Below, one piece after another: positions 9,807-17,179 of a DNA stretch of 44,640 nt (the first letter of the stretch is position 1; the number at the start of each line of letters is the position of its first letter). A program made the position numbers and the translations under genes. Source of the DNA: Pseudomonas sp. GD03858 (GTDB taxonomy: Bacteria > Pseudomonadota > Gammaproteobacteria > Pseudomonadales > Pseudomonadaceae); contig NZ_JAOCDM010000035.1 in NCBI RefSeq assembly GCF_029840925.1, positions 1-44,640 of the forward strand, given 5' to 3'. The notes under the pieces are model-generated. The model saw only the letters and a list, made by a program, of their open reading frames with translations. It was not told where the DNA came from and did not search any database.

Positions 9807-9835
9807 ATCTTATAGTCGGCCCTGCGGGTCGTCAA
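9807..9835 (-). promoter_or_regulatory. Promoter of the tRNA operon
   Basis: The minus strand reads TTGACG, 17 bases, TAAGAT, followed by a GC-rich stretch (TCGCCGC) of the kind seen in stable-RNA promoters. It is in the gap shared with the divergent folD gene. Confidence 0.65.
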
Positions 9836-9970
9836 CACCTTTCTCTAAAAAATTTAAATTATTGAAGGGGTTAGGGGATTTGCCCGACCACGCGCCTTTG
9901 CCCTTGCGCCGTGTCGTGCGAGAATACGCGCTTCTTATATGTTCCCTTCTCGATGGTTAATCACGCGTCT

Positions 9971-10825
9971 ATGACTGCACACCTTATCGATGGCAAGGCG
10001 ATCGCCGCCAACCTGCGCCAGCAGATCGCCCAACGTGTCGCGGAGCGCCGCCAGCAGGGCCTGCGCACTCCAGGCCTGGCGGTGATCCTGGTCGGCACCG
10101 ACCCCGCCTCCCAAGTCTATGTCTCGCACAAGCGCAAGGACTGCGAAGAGGTCGGCTTCATCTCCCAGGCTTTCGACCTGCCCAGCGATACCACGCAGCA
10201 AGCCCTGACCGACCTGATCGATCGCCTCAACGATGACCCGGCCGTCGACGGCATCCTGCTGCAGCTGCCGCTGCCCGAGCACCTGGATGCCTCGCTGCTG
10301 CTCGAGCGCATTCGCCCGGACAAGGACGTCGATGGTTTCCACCCGTACAACATCGGCCGCCTCGCGCAACGCATCCCGCTGCTGCGCCCATGCACGCCCA
10401 AAGGCATCATGACCTTGCTGGAAAGCACCGGTCAGGATCTGTACGGCATGAATGCCGTCATCGTCGGCGCCTCCAATATCGTTGGCCGGCCCATGGCCAT
10501 GGAACTGCTGCTGGCCGGCTGCACCGTCACCGTCTGCCACCGCTTCACCAAGGACCTGGCCGGACACGTCGGGCGCGCCGACCTGGTGGTGGTGGCCGCC
10601 GGCAAGCCGGGCCTGGTCAAAGGTGAATGGATCAAGGAAGGCGCCATCGTCATCGACGTCGGCATCAACCGCCAGGAAGACGGCAAGCTGGTCGGCGACG
10701 TGGTCTACGAGACCGCCCTGCCCCGCGCCGGCTGGATCACCCCGGTGCCGGGCGGCGTGGGCCCGATGACGCGCGCCTGCTTGCTGGAGAACACCCTGTA
10801 TGCGGCTGAAGAGCTGCACAAGTAA
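9971..10825 (+). CDS. folD: FolD, methylenetetrahydrofolate dehydrogenase/cyclohydrolase
   Basis: 284 residues, the normal length. It interconverts 5,10-methylene-THF and 10-formyl-THF with NADP+ in one-carbon metabolism (cytosol). The catalytic Tyr50-x3-Lys54 motif (YVSHK), [16 protein letters not shown] and the Rossmann motif GASNIVGRP are all present. The frame opens 20 codons earlier, but [12 protein letters not shown] is the conserved start. No clear Shine-Dalgarno sequence precedes it. P. putida usually has two folD genes; this one beside the tRNA cluster corresponds to the copy I know as folD-2. A strong terminator follows. Confidence 0.95.
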   Translation: MTAHLIDGKAIAANLRQQIAQRVAERRQQGLRTPGLAVILVGTDPASQVYVSHKRKDCEEVGFISQAFDLPSDTTQQALTDLIDRLNDDPAVDGILLQLPLPEHLDASLLLERIRPDKDVDGFHPYNIGRLAQRIPLLRPCTPKGIMTLLESTGQDLYGMNAVIVGASNIVGRPMAMELLLAGCTVTVCHRFTKDLAGHVGRADLVVVAAGKPGLVKGEWIKEGAIVIDVGINRQEDGKLVGDVVYETALPRAGWITPVPGGVGPMTRACLLENTLYAAEELHK

Positions 10826-10845
10826 GTTGCTCCGGCAATAGACGC

Positions 10846-10874
10846 AACGGCGCCTTTCGAGGCGCCGTTTTCAT
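10846..10874 (+). terminator. Terminator after folD
   Basis: Arms AACGGCGCC / GGCGCCGTT with a six-base loop, followed by TTTCATTT. It begins 20 bases after the folD stop. Confidence 0.85.
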
Positions 10875-10912
10875 TTGCGCTCCCACGAGGATGGCGACCT
10901 TTTCTGCGACAC

Positions 10913-10957
10913 CAGCCGATTCCGCTGCCAAGCAAGCCACTTCAGCTGGACCGGCTG
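10913..10957. promoter_or_regulatory. Pair of Lrp-like operators before ctlX
   Basis: Two 15-base sites, CAGCCGATTCCGCTG at 10913 and CAGCTGGACCGGCTG at 10943, start exactly 30 bases apart (about three helical turns). They resemble the Lrp-family pattern CAG-N9-CTG; the first agrees with the E. coli Lrp consensus at 10 of 15 positions. Related sites with the same spacing precede the ABC-transporter operon. The likely binder is the Lrp/AsnC protein encoded at 16595. Confidence 0.5.
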
Positions 10958-11038
10958 CCCACCTCTCACGCTTCAGCCAGGATTGCCCCGCGATCCCTCC
11001 GACAATGGTCACACAGCCCACCCGTGGATGCGTGCCCA

Positions 11039-11956
11039 ATGCAAACAACAAATACCGTCCTCATGATTCGTCCGGCGCGGTTCGCCTTCAACCCGGACAC
11101 CGCCGCCAACAACCGTTTCCAGCAAGCGCCGCTGGACCCTGAAGCCGCCAGCGAAAAGGCCCTGGAAGAGTTCGACGGCTACGTCGATGCCCTGCGCCCG
11201 CAAGGCGTGGACGTGCTGGTGGTGCAGGACACGCCCGAACCCCATACCCCCGACTCGATCTTCCCCAACAACTGGTGGAGCAGCCACGCCGACGGCAGTC
11301 TGGTGCTGTACCCGATGGAAGGCGAGAACCGCCGCCTGGAACGCAGCAAGGGCGTACTCGGCGTGCTGCAGGAACGCTTTGCCATCCGCCGCACCATCGA
11401 CCTGAGTCCGCTGGAACAGCAGAATCTGTTTCTCGAAGGCACCGGCAGCATGGTTCTGGACCGCGAGCACCGCATCAGCTACGCCTGCCACTCCGGGCGC
11501 ACCCACGAACGCGCCCTGCGCCAGTTCGCCGAGCGCCTGGACTACCGCCTGTGCCTGTTCCACGCCGTGGACCGCCGCCAGGCGCCGATATACCACAGCA
11601 ACGTGATGATGAACGTCGGCCGCCAGCTCGCCGTGGCCTGCCTCGACGCCCTGCCCCACCTGGATGAACGCCGCGCCCTGGAGCAATCGCTGCGCGACAC
11701 CGACAAACAGGTGCTGGCGCTGAACTTCGACCAGCTGGAGAACTTCGCCGGCAACATGCTCGAAGTCCACGACCGTGACGGCCGCTCCCTGCTGGTCATG
11801 TCGCGCAGCGCCTGGAATGCGCTCGACGCCGACCAGCGCCGCCAGGTCGAGCGGCACAGTCATCCGCTGGTGGTGAACATCGACCATATCGAACGCATCG
11901 GCGGCGGCAGCGCGCGCTGCATGCTCGCCGAAATCCACCTGCCCTCGCGCCACTGA
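11039..11956 (+). CDS. ctlX: Citrulline hydrolase (CtlX/citrulline ureidase-like, amidinotransferase fold)
   Basis: 305 residues of the arginine deiminase/amidinotransferase superfamily. Visible superfamily residues are PNNWW (77-81), LEGTGS (132-137), His186 in YHSNVMMNVG, and the nucleophile Cys294 in GGGSARC near the C-terminus. Close relatives are annotated as citrulline utilisation hydrolase CtlX, and the Francisella homologue is a citrulline ureidase giving ornithine, CO2 and ammonia. The gene is 19 bases upstream of an ornithine cyclodeaminase, which would consume that ornithine, supporting the assignment. A dimethylarginine or arginine substrate is not excluded by sequence alone. The start is at MQTTNTVLMIRPARF; its ribosome-binding site is weak. 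Confidence 0.82.
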   Translation: MQTTNTVLMIRPARFAFNPDTAANNRFQQAPLDPEAASEKALEEFDGYVDALRPQGVDVLVVQDTPEPHTPDSIFPNNWWSSHADGSLVLYPMEGENRRLERSKGVLGVLQERFAIRRTIDLSPLEQQNLFLEGTGSMVLDREHRISYACHSGRTHERALRQFAERLDYRLCLFHAVDRRQAPIYHSNVMMNVGRQLAVACLDALPHLDERRALEQSLRDTDKQVLALNFDQLENFAGNMLEVHDRDGRSLLVMSRSAWNALDADQRRQVERHSHPLVVNIDHIERIGGGSARCMLAEIHLPSRH

Positions 11957-11975
11957 CTCGACAAGGAGAATCATC

Positions 11976-13022
11976 ATGACCCGCTACATCGACGTGCACG
12001 ACCTCGCCCACCTGGTCAACCGCAAGGGCCTGCCGACCTGCCTGGCCGAGATGGCCGAATACATTCGCCAGGACTACCTGCGCTGGCACGACTTCGAGAA
12101 GTGCGCCCGCCTGGCCAACCATTCGCCAGACGGCGTGATCGAACTGATGCCGGTGTCCGACGCCAACCTGTATGCCTTCAAGTACGTCAACGGCCACCCG
12201 AAGAATACCCATGACGGCTTGCTCACGGTGATGGCCTTCGGCGCCCTGGGCGACGTGGATACCGGCGCGCCGGTGCTGCTCAGCGAAATGACCCTGACCA
12301 CCGCGATCCGCACCGCCGCCACCTCGGCCCTGGCTGCCCGCTACCTGGCGCGCCCCGACAGCCGGAGCATGGCGCTGATCGGCAACGGCTCGCAGAGCGA
12401 ATTCCAGGCCATCGCCTTCCACACCTTGCTCGGCATCGGCGAGATCCGCCTGTTCGACATCGACCGTGCGGCGAGCCAGAAGCTGGCGGCCAACCTCGCT
12501 GGCTATCCGCAACTGAAGCTGATCCTCGCTGGCAGTGTGGCCGAGGCGGTGCGCGGCGCCGATATCGTCACCACGGTCACCGCCGACAAGGCCTACGCCA
12601 CCATCCTCACCCCGGAGATGATCGAACCCGGCATGCACCTCAACGCGGTCGGTGGTGATTGCCCGGGCAAGACCGAGCTGCACCGCGACATCGTCGAGCG
12701 CGCCCGGGTGGTCGTCGAGTACGAGCCACAGAGCCGCATCGAAGGCGAGATCCAGCAGATGCCGGCGGACTCGCCGACCACCGAATTCTGGCAGGTGGTC
12801 GAGGGAAACGCCGCAGGACGCGAGAACGCCGCGCAGGTGACGCTGTTCGACTCGGTCGGTTTCGCCCTGGAGGACTACTCGGCCCTGCGCTATGTGCTGG
12901 ATGTGGCCAGGGCGCTGGACATCGGGCGCGATATCGCGCTGGTGCCGACGCTTGAGAATCCGAAGGACCTGTTCGCCCTGCTGCAGCCGAACGTGGCGGC
13001 ACGTAAGGTCAACGCCGCCTGA
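11976..13022 (+). CDS. ocd: Ornithine cyclodeaminase
   Basis: 348 residues of the ornithine cyclodeaminase/mu-crystallin family, which converts L-ornithine to L-proline plus ammonia using tightly bound NAD+. It is very similar in length and sequence to the structurally characterised P. putida enzyme. The Rossmann motif is GNGSQSEF (about 137-144), and the substrate loop has the conserved VGGDCPGKTEL (about 226-236). Start codon preceded by AAGGAG. It lies 19 bases after ctlX and is certainly co-transcribed, giving a citrulline > ornithine > proline route. A long palindromic repeat lies just after the stop. Confidence 0.93.
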   Translation: MTRYIDVHDLAHLVNRKGLPTCLAEMAEYIRQDYLRWHDFEKCARLANHSPDGVIELMPVSDANLYAFKYVNGHPKNTHDGLLTVMAFGALGDVDTGAPVLLSEMTLTTAIRTAATSALAARYLARPDSRSMALIGNGSQSEFQAIAFHTLLGIGEIRLFDIDRAASQKLAANLAGYPQLKLILAGSVAEAVRGADIVTTVTADKAYATILTPEMIEPGMHLNAVGGDCPGKTELHRDIVERARVVVEYEPQSRIEGEIQQMPADSPTTEFWQVVEGNAAGRENAAQVTLFDSVGFALEDYSALRYVLDVARALDIGRDIALVPTLENPKDLFALLQPNVAARKVNAA

Positions 13023-13037
13023 CCGGCCTGGCACGCC

Positions 13038-13176
13038 CCCCTGTAGGAGCGGCCTTGCCGAGGCGTCGGACCGGTCGGAAAGCGCTGCGCAGCAGCCCCA
13101 GGGGTTCAGCTATGCAGCCGATATTGCCGGGGCCGCTCTGCGGCCCTTTCGCGACACAAGGCCGCTCCTACAGGGG
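13038..13176. repeat. Composite palindromic repeat, copy A (about 140 bp)
   Basis: Perfect 20-base outer inverted repeats (13038-13057 and 13157-13176, core GGAGCGGCCTTG) enclose GCCGAGGCGTCGGACCGGTC and a core with GGCCCC/GGGGCC motifs. A second copy is at 40154-40274. When the outer arms are aligned, the core is in opposite orientation in the two copies. Different in sequence from the REP elements elsewhere in the window. Confidence 0.8.
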
Positions 13177-13262
13177 ACCGCGTACACCGCGACCGACAAG
13201 CATGGCGGTCGCTCGACCAATGACCGAAACCGCTGTCGCACTTGCATAAATCTTTGTCGAAA

Positions 13263-13307
13263 CAGCCGATTCGGCTGCGCAGGGAATCCTAACAGCCGAA
13301 TTCGACA
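13263..13307. promoter_or_regulatory. Pair of Lrp-like operators before the ABC transporter operon
   Basis: CAGCCGATTCGGCTG at 13263 is a perfect 15-base palindrome (7-base arms) that fits the Lrp pattern, and a degenerate copy CAGCCGAATTCGACA starts exactly 30 bases later at 13293. Both begin in an identical AACAGCCGA direct repeat. They lie 130-175 bases upstream of the solute-binding protein gene. The remaining part of the 416-base gap holds only the repeat at 13038-13176. Confidence 0.55.
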
Positions 13308-13438
13308 CGCCACACGCTGGCAAACGACACAAAAAACCTGTCTATCTCGCGCATCCTGAGCCCGACCCATGAGTCAGCGACGGACCTGCACGCGCTAACC
13401 GTCCTACTACCAATAACAACACCCAGGGACCCAAGACC

Positions 13439-14221
13439 ATGCCCTCCATGCGAAAACGCCTCGGCGTGCTGCTGTTCTCGTTGTGCGCTACCACCGTTAC
13501 CCAGGCCAAGGAGTGGACCGAGATCCGCTTCGGCGTCTTCCCCGAATACCCACCGTTCGAATCCGTCGCCGCCGATGGCAGCCTGCAAGGCTTCGACATC
13601 GACCTGGGCAATGCCATCTGCGCCAAGCTGCAGGTCAAGTGCACCTGGGTGCACAACGAATTCGACGGCATGATTCCCGCCCTGCGCGCCCGCAAGTTCG
13701 ACGCCATCATGTCGTCGATGGCCGTTACCCCGGCGCGGTTGAAGCAGATCGACTTCACCGACCGCCTGTTCCTCAGCCCTACCTCGGTGATCGTGCGCAA
13801 GTCGGCCGACTTCGGCGACACCGCCGAGTCGCTCAAGGGCAAGCAGGTCGGCGTGCTCCAGGGATCGCTGCAGGAGGTGTACGCCCGCGCCGTGCTGGCG
13901 CCGCTGGGCGCCCAGGTCAAGGCGTACCAGGGCCAGGACCAGAACTACGCCGACCTGATGAATGGCCGCCTCGACGCCACCGTCACCGACAAGCTCGAAG
14001 CCCAGCTGAACTTCCTCTCCAAGCCCGAGGGCGCCGACTTCAGGAGCGGTCCGGCGATCAAGGACCCGACCCTGCCGCTGGATATCGCCATGGGTCTGCG
14101 CAAGACCGACCCCGAGCTCAAGGCCCTGCTCGACAAGGGCATCGCCATGATCCACGCCGATGGCACCTATGCCGAGATCCAGAAGAAGTACGTCGGCGAC
14201 CTGGACATCTATAACGAGTGA
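13439..14221 (+). CDS. Amino-acid ABC transporter, periplasmic solute-binding protein (HisJ/ArgT type)
   Basis: 260 residues. The signal peptide has its predicted cleavage after VTQA (residue 23). The family 3 solute-binding fold shows FGVFPEYPPFES, GFDIDLGNAIC and a second-lobe DKLEAQLNF region. Relatives bind lysine, arginine, ornithine or histidine; here the adjacent citrulline/ornithine genes suggest citrulline, ornithine or arginine (inference). Start MPSM; an alternative ATG is 9 bases downstream. AGGGA precedes the start at 9 bases. First gene of the transporter operon; a REP pair separates it from the permeases, which often leaves the binding protein mRNA more abundant. Confidence 0.9.
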   Translation: MPSMRKRLGVLLFSLCATTVTQAKEWTEIRFGVFPEYPPFESVAADGSLQGFDIDLGNAICAKLQVKCTWVHNEFDGMIPALRARKFDAIMSSMAVTPARLKQIDFTDRLFLSPTSVIVRKSADFGDTAESLKGKQVGVLQGSLQEVYARAVLAPLGAQVKAYQGQDQNYADLMNGRLDATVTDKLEAQLNFLSKPEGADFRSGPAIKDPTLPLDIAMGLRKTDPELKALLDKGIAMIHADGTYAEIQKKYVGDLDIYNE

Positions 14222-14235
14222 GCCCCCACCGGCCT

Positions 14236-14318
14236 CTTCGCGGGTAAACCCGCTCCCACAGATAACCCACCAGCCTTCGGCCTGCACATATCCTGTGGGA
14301 GCGGGTTCACCCGCGAAG
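14236..14318. repeat. REP pair (inverted) between binding protein and permease genes
   Basis: The P. putida REP unit CTTCGCGGGTAAACCCGCTC (extended to 26 bases) at 14236-14261 and its inverted copy at 14293-14318 with one mismatch. It can fold into a long hairpin and may stabilise the upstream mRNA for the abundant binding protein. Confidence 0.9.
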
Positions 14319-14340
14319 CGCCCACCGCGAGATTCCCGTC

Positions 14341-15048
14341 ATGCACGACTTCCTCACAAGCGGCCTGCAAGGCTTCGGCCCGCTGCTGGCCCAGGGCACC
14401 TGGATGACCGTCAAGCTGGCCCTGCTGTCGCTGGCGCTGAGCCTCGCGCTCGGCCTGATCGGCGCCAGCGCCAAACTGTCGCGATCCCGGCTGCTGCGCC
14501 TCCCGGCCACCCTCTACACCACGCTGATCCGCAGCGTCCCGGACCTGGTGCTGATCCTGCTGATCTTCTACAGCATGCAGATCTGGCTCAACGACCTGAC
14601 CGAGGCGCTGGGCTGGGACTACGTCGAGATCGACCCGTTCGGCGCCGGGGTCATCACCCTGGGCTTCATCTACGGCGCGTACTTCACCGAGAACTTCCGC
14701 GGCGCCATCCTCAGCGTGCCCGCCGGCCAGCTGGAGGCCGCCACCGCCTACGGCCTGAGCCGGGCACAGCGGTTTCGGCTGGTGCTGTTCCCGCAACTGA
14801 TGCGCTTCGCCCTGCCGGGGCTGGGCAACAACTGGCTGGTGCTGCTCAAGTCCACCGCGCTGGTGTCGATCATCGGCCTGGCCGACCTGGTCAAGGCCGC
14901 GCAGAACGCCGGCAAGACCACCAACGACGTGTTGTTCTTCCTGTGCCTGGCGGGCCTGGTGTACCTGCTCATCACCACCCTGTCCAACCGTCTGCTCAAG
15001 CACCTGGAGCGGCGCTACAACATCGGTATCAAGGAGCTGGCGCGATGA
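14341..15048 (+). CDS. Amino-acid ABC transporter permease (HisQ-like)
   Basis: 235 residues, inner-membrane protein with about five membrane segments. It carries the permease EAA motif region LEAATAYGLSRAQRFRLVLF (about 130-150), where the ATPase docks, and the RSVPDLVLILLIFY sequence typical of polar amino-acid permeases. Its stop overlaps the start of the second permease (ATGA), indicating translational coupling. It forms a heterodimeric channel with the next gene product. Confidence 0.92.
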   Translation: MHDFLTSGLQGFGPLLAQGTWMTVKLALLSLALSLALGLIGASAKLSRSRLLRLPATLYTTLIRSVPDLVLILLIFYSMQIWLNDLTEALGWDYVEIDPFGAGVITLGFIYGAYFTENFRGAILSVPAGQLEAATAYGLSRAQRFRLVLFPQLMRFALPGLGNNWLVLLKSTALVSIIGLADLVKAAQNAGKTTNDVLFFLCLAGLVYLLITTLSNRLLKHLERRYNIGIKELAR

Positions 15049-15758
15049 TCGAACTCCTTCAGGAATATGGCCTGGCCTACCTGTACCACGACGGCGCCGG
15101 ACTCTCGGGCCTGGCCATGACCCTCTGGCTGTTCCTGGCGAGCATGGTGCTGGGCTTCGCCTTGTCGCTGCCGCTGGCCCTGGCGCGTACCTCGCGCCAC
15201 GCCTGGCTGCGCCTGCCGGTGCAGCTGTACACCTTCGTGTTCCGCGGCACGCCGCTCTATATCCAGCTGCTGATCTGCTACACCGGGCTCTACAGCCTGC
15301 AAATGGTGCGCGACCATGCCCTGCTCGATCAGTTTTTCCGCAACGCGCTCAACTGCACCCTGCTGGCGTTCGTGCTCAACACCTGCGCCTACACCGTGGA
15401 GATCTTCGCCGGGGCCATCCGCAACCTGCCCGCCGGCGAGCTGGAGGCGGCCCAGGCCTACGGCCTGCGCGGCTGGAGGCTCAACCTGTTCCTGGTGTTG
15501 CCAGCGGCCCTGCGCCGTTCGCTGCCGGCCTACAGCAACGAGCTGATCCTGATGCTGCACGCCACCTCGCTGGCCTTCACCGCCACCGTCGCCGACATCC
15601 TCAAGGTGGCCCGCGACGCCAACGCCGCGACCTTCCTGACCTTCCAGGCCTTCGGCGTGGCCGCCCTGCTGTACATGCTGCTGTCCTTCGCCCTGGTCGG
15701 CCTGTTCCGTGTGGCCGAACGTCGCTGGATGCGCTTCCTTGACCCTGTACGAGGCTGA
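15045..15758 (+). CDS. Amino-acid ABC transporter permease (HisM-like)
   Basis: 237 residues, inner-membrane protein with about five membrane segments. RGTPLYIQLLICYTG and the EAA motif LEAAQAYGLRGWRLNLFLVLP match HisM/ArtM-type permeases. The ATG overlaps the stop of the preceding permease by 4 bases. The frame stays open far upstream (back to 14160), but that part is an out-of-frame shadow of the first permease. The ATPase gene follows after 4 bases. Confidence 0.92.
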   Translation: MIELLQEYGLAYLYHDGAGLSGLAMTLWLFLASMVLGFALSLPLALARTSRHAWLRLPVQLYTFVFRGTPLYIQLLICYTGLYSLQMVRDHALLDQFFRNALNCTLLAFVLNTCAYTVEIFAGAIRNLPAGELEAAQAYGLRGWRLNLFLVLPAALRRSLPAYSNELILMLHATSLAFTATVADILKVARDANAATFLTFQAFGVAALLYMLLSFALVGLFRVAERRWMRFLDPVRG

Positions 15759-15762
15759 CCAA

Positions 15763-16581
15763 ATGACCGCTACCGCACTGCCACTCAACACCTTCGAACA
15801 GGCCCCCGCGGCACACGCCCATGCCAGCGCCATCAAGCTCAGCGTCGAGGGGCTGCACAAGCACTACGGCGAGCACCAGGTGCTCAAGGGCGTCTCGCTG
15901 CAGGCGCGCAAGGGCGACGTGATCAGCCTGATCGGCGCCAGCGGCTCGGGCAAGAGCACCTTCCTGCGCTGCATCAACTTCCTCGAGCAGCCCAACGCCG
16001 GCAGCATCACCCTCGACGGCCAGACCCTGGAGATCCACCCCGGCACCCGCACCCCGCCGCCGGCCCAGCTGCAGAACCTGCGCACGCGCCTGGCCATGGT
16101 GTTCCAGCACTTCAACCTGTGGAGCCACCTGACGGTGCTGGAGAACATCTGCCTGGCGCCGCGCAAGGTGCTGGGCATCAGCGCCGGCGAAGCCGAGGCG
16201 CGGGCACGCCAGTACCTGGACAAGGTCGGCCTGCCGGCCCGCGCCGCCGACCAGTACCCGGCGTTTCTTTCCGGCGGCCAGCAACAGCGCGTGGCCATCG
16301 CCCGGGCGCTGGCCATGGAGCCGGAAATCATCCTGTTCGACGAGCCCACCTCGGCGCTGGACCCCGAGCTGGTCGGCGAAGTGCTCAAGGTGATACAGAC
16401 GCTCGCCGAGGAAGGACGTACCATGCTCATGGTCACCCATGAAATGGGGTTCGCCCGCCAGGTGTCGAGCCAGGTGCTGTTCCTGCACCAGGGCCTGGTC
16501 GAGGAAAGCGGCAGCGCCGAGATCCTCGACCGGCCACAGAGCGAGCGCCTGCGGCAGTTCCTCTCCAATCGTCTGAAGTGA
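15763..16581 (+). CDS. Amino-acid ABC transporter ATP-binding protein (HisP-like)
   Basis: 272 residues. Walker A GASGSGKST (58-66), Q-loop Gln115, ABC signature LSGGQQQR (169-176), Walker B ILFDEP (190-195) and switch His226 are all intact, so it should be an active ATPase on the cytosolic side of the importer. The N-terminal 20 residues are a non-conserved extension. The start has GAGG upstream and follows the second permease by 4 bases. It completes a full importer: binding protein, two permeases, ATPase. Confidence 0.94.
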   Translation: MTATALPLNTFEQAPAAHAHASAIKLSVEGLHKHYGEHQVLKGVSLQARKGDVISLIGASGSGKSTFLRCINFLEQPNAGSITLDGQTLEIHPGTRTPPPAQLQNLRTRLAMVFQHFNLWSHLTVLENICLAPRKVLGISAGEAEARARQYLDKVGLPARAADQYPAFLSGGQQQRVAIARALAMEPEIILFDEPTSALDPELVGEVLKVIQTLAEEGRTMLMVTHEMGFARQVSSQVLFLHQGLVEESGSAEILDRPQSERLRQFLSNRLK

Positions 16582-16594
16582 AGTCACGCCGCAT

Positions 16595-17086
16595 ATGGAT
16601 ACCAAGGCCATCACCCGCGCCGCCGCACCGCTGGATCGCATCGACGAAGCGATCATCGACGTGCTGCGCCACCATGGAAGGATCACCTACGAGAAGCTCT
16701 CCACCCTCGTGCACCTGACCCCCAGGCCCTGCCTGGAACGGGTGCGCAAGCTGGAGCGGCGCGGGGTGATCCGAGGGTACGGGGCAATCATCGACCTGCA
16801 GCAGGTCTCCCCCGGATTGTCGTTGCTGGTGCTGGTGGCCTTGTCCAACCAGAGCGGACGCTCGGCGCAGAAGGCGTTCGAGGCCACGGTGCGCGCCTGC
16901 CCGCAGGTCTACGAGTGTCAGCTGATCAGTGGCCACTTCGACTACAGCCTGCGCATGCGCTGTCGTGACATGGAGCATTACCGGGTCCTGACCGAGACCT
17001 GGATGAACAACGACGAACTGCACATCGACAAGCTGGTGGCGCATCCGGAACTGGCCGCGGTGAAGAGCACGCCCCCACAGGCCTGA
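16595..17086 (+). CDS. Lrp/AsnC-family transcriptional regulator
   Basis: 163 residues: an N-terminal winged helix-turn-helix (about 13-60, LDRIDEAIIDVLRHHGRITYEKLS) and a C-terminal RAM ligand-binding domain (about 75-150). Lrp-family proteins form octamers that wrap DNA and respond to amino acids. It is 13 bases after the ATPase gene, so it is part of the transporter operon. It probably recognises the paired sites at 10913-10957 and 13263-13307 and responds to citrulline, ornithine, arginine or proline (inference). Confidence 0.9.
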   Translation: MDTKAITRAAAPLDRIDEAIIDVLRHHGRITYEKLSTLVHLTPRPCLERVRKLERRGVIRGYGAIIDLQQVSPGLSLLVLVALSNQSGRSAQKAFEATVRACPQVYECQLISGHFDYSLRMRCRDMEHYRVLTETWMNNDELHIDKLVAHPELAAVKSTPPQA

Positions 17087-17179
17087 CCCATTCCAACGGG
17101 CGCCGGGTGGCAATTATGCAACTCGGCTGCACGCCACGCGGACATTAGCCTCGCTGCTCCTTTTCACAGAGCAGCCATC

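Noticed and set aside
14160..15758. 532-codon frame that would fuse sequence upstream to the second permease
   Set aside because: The first two thirds is out of frame with the first permease and reads as Arg/Pro-rich noise; the ATGA overlap at 15045 gives the true start.
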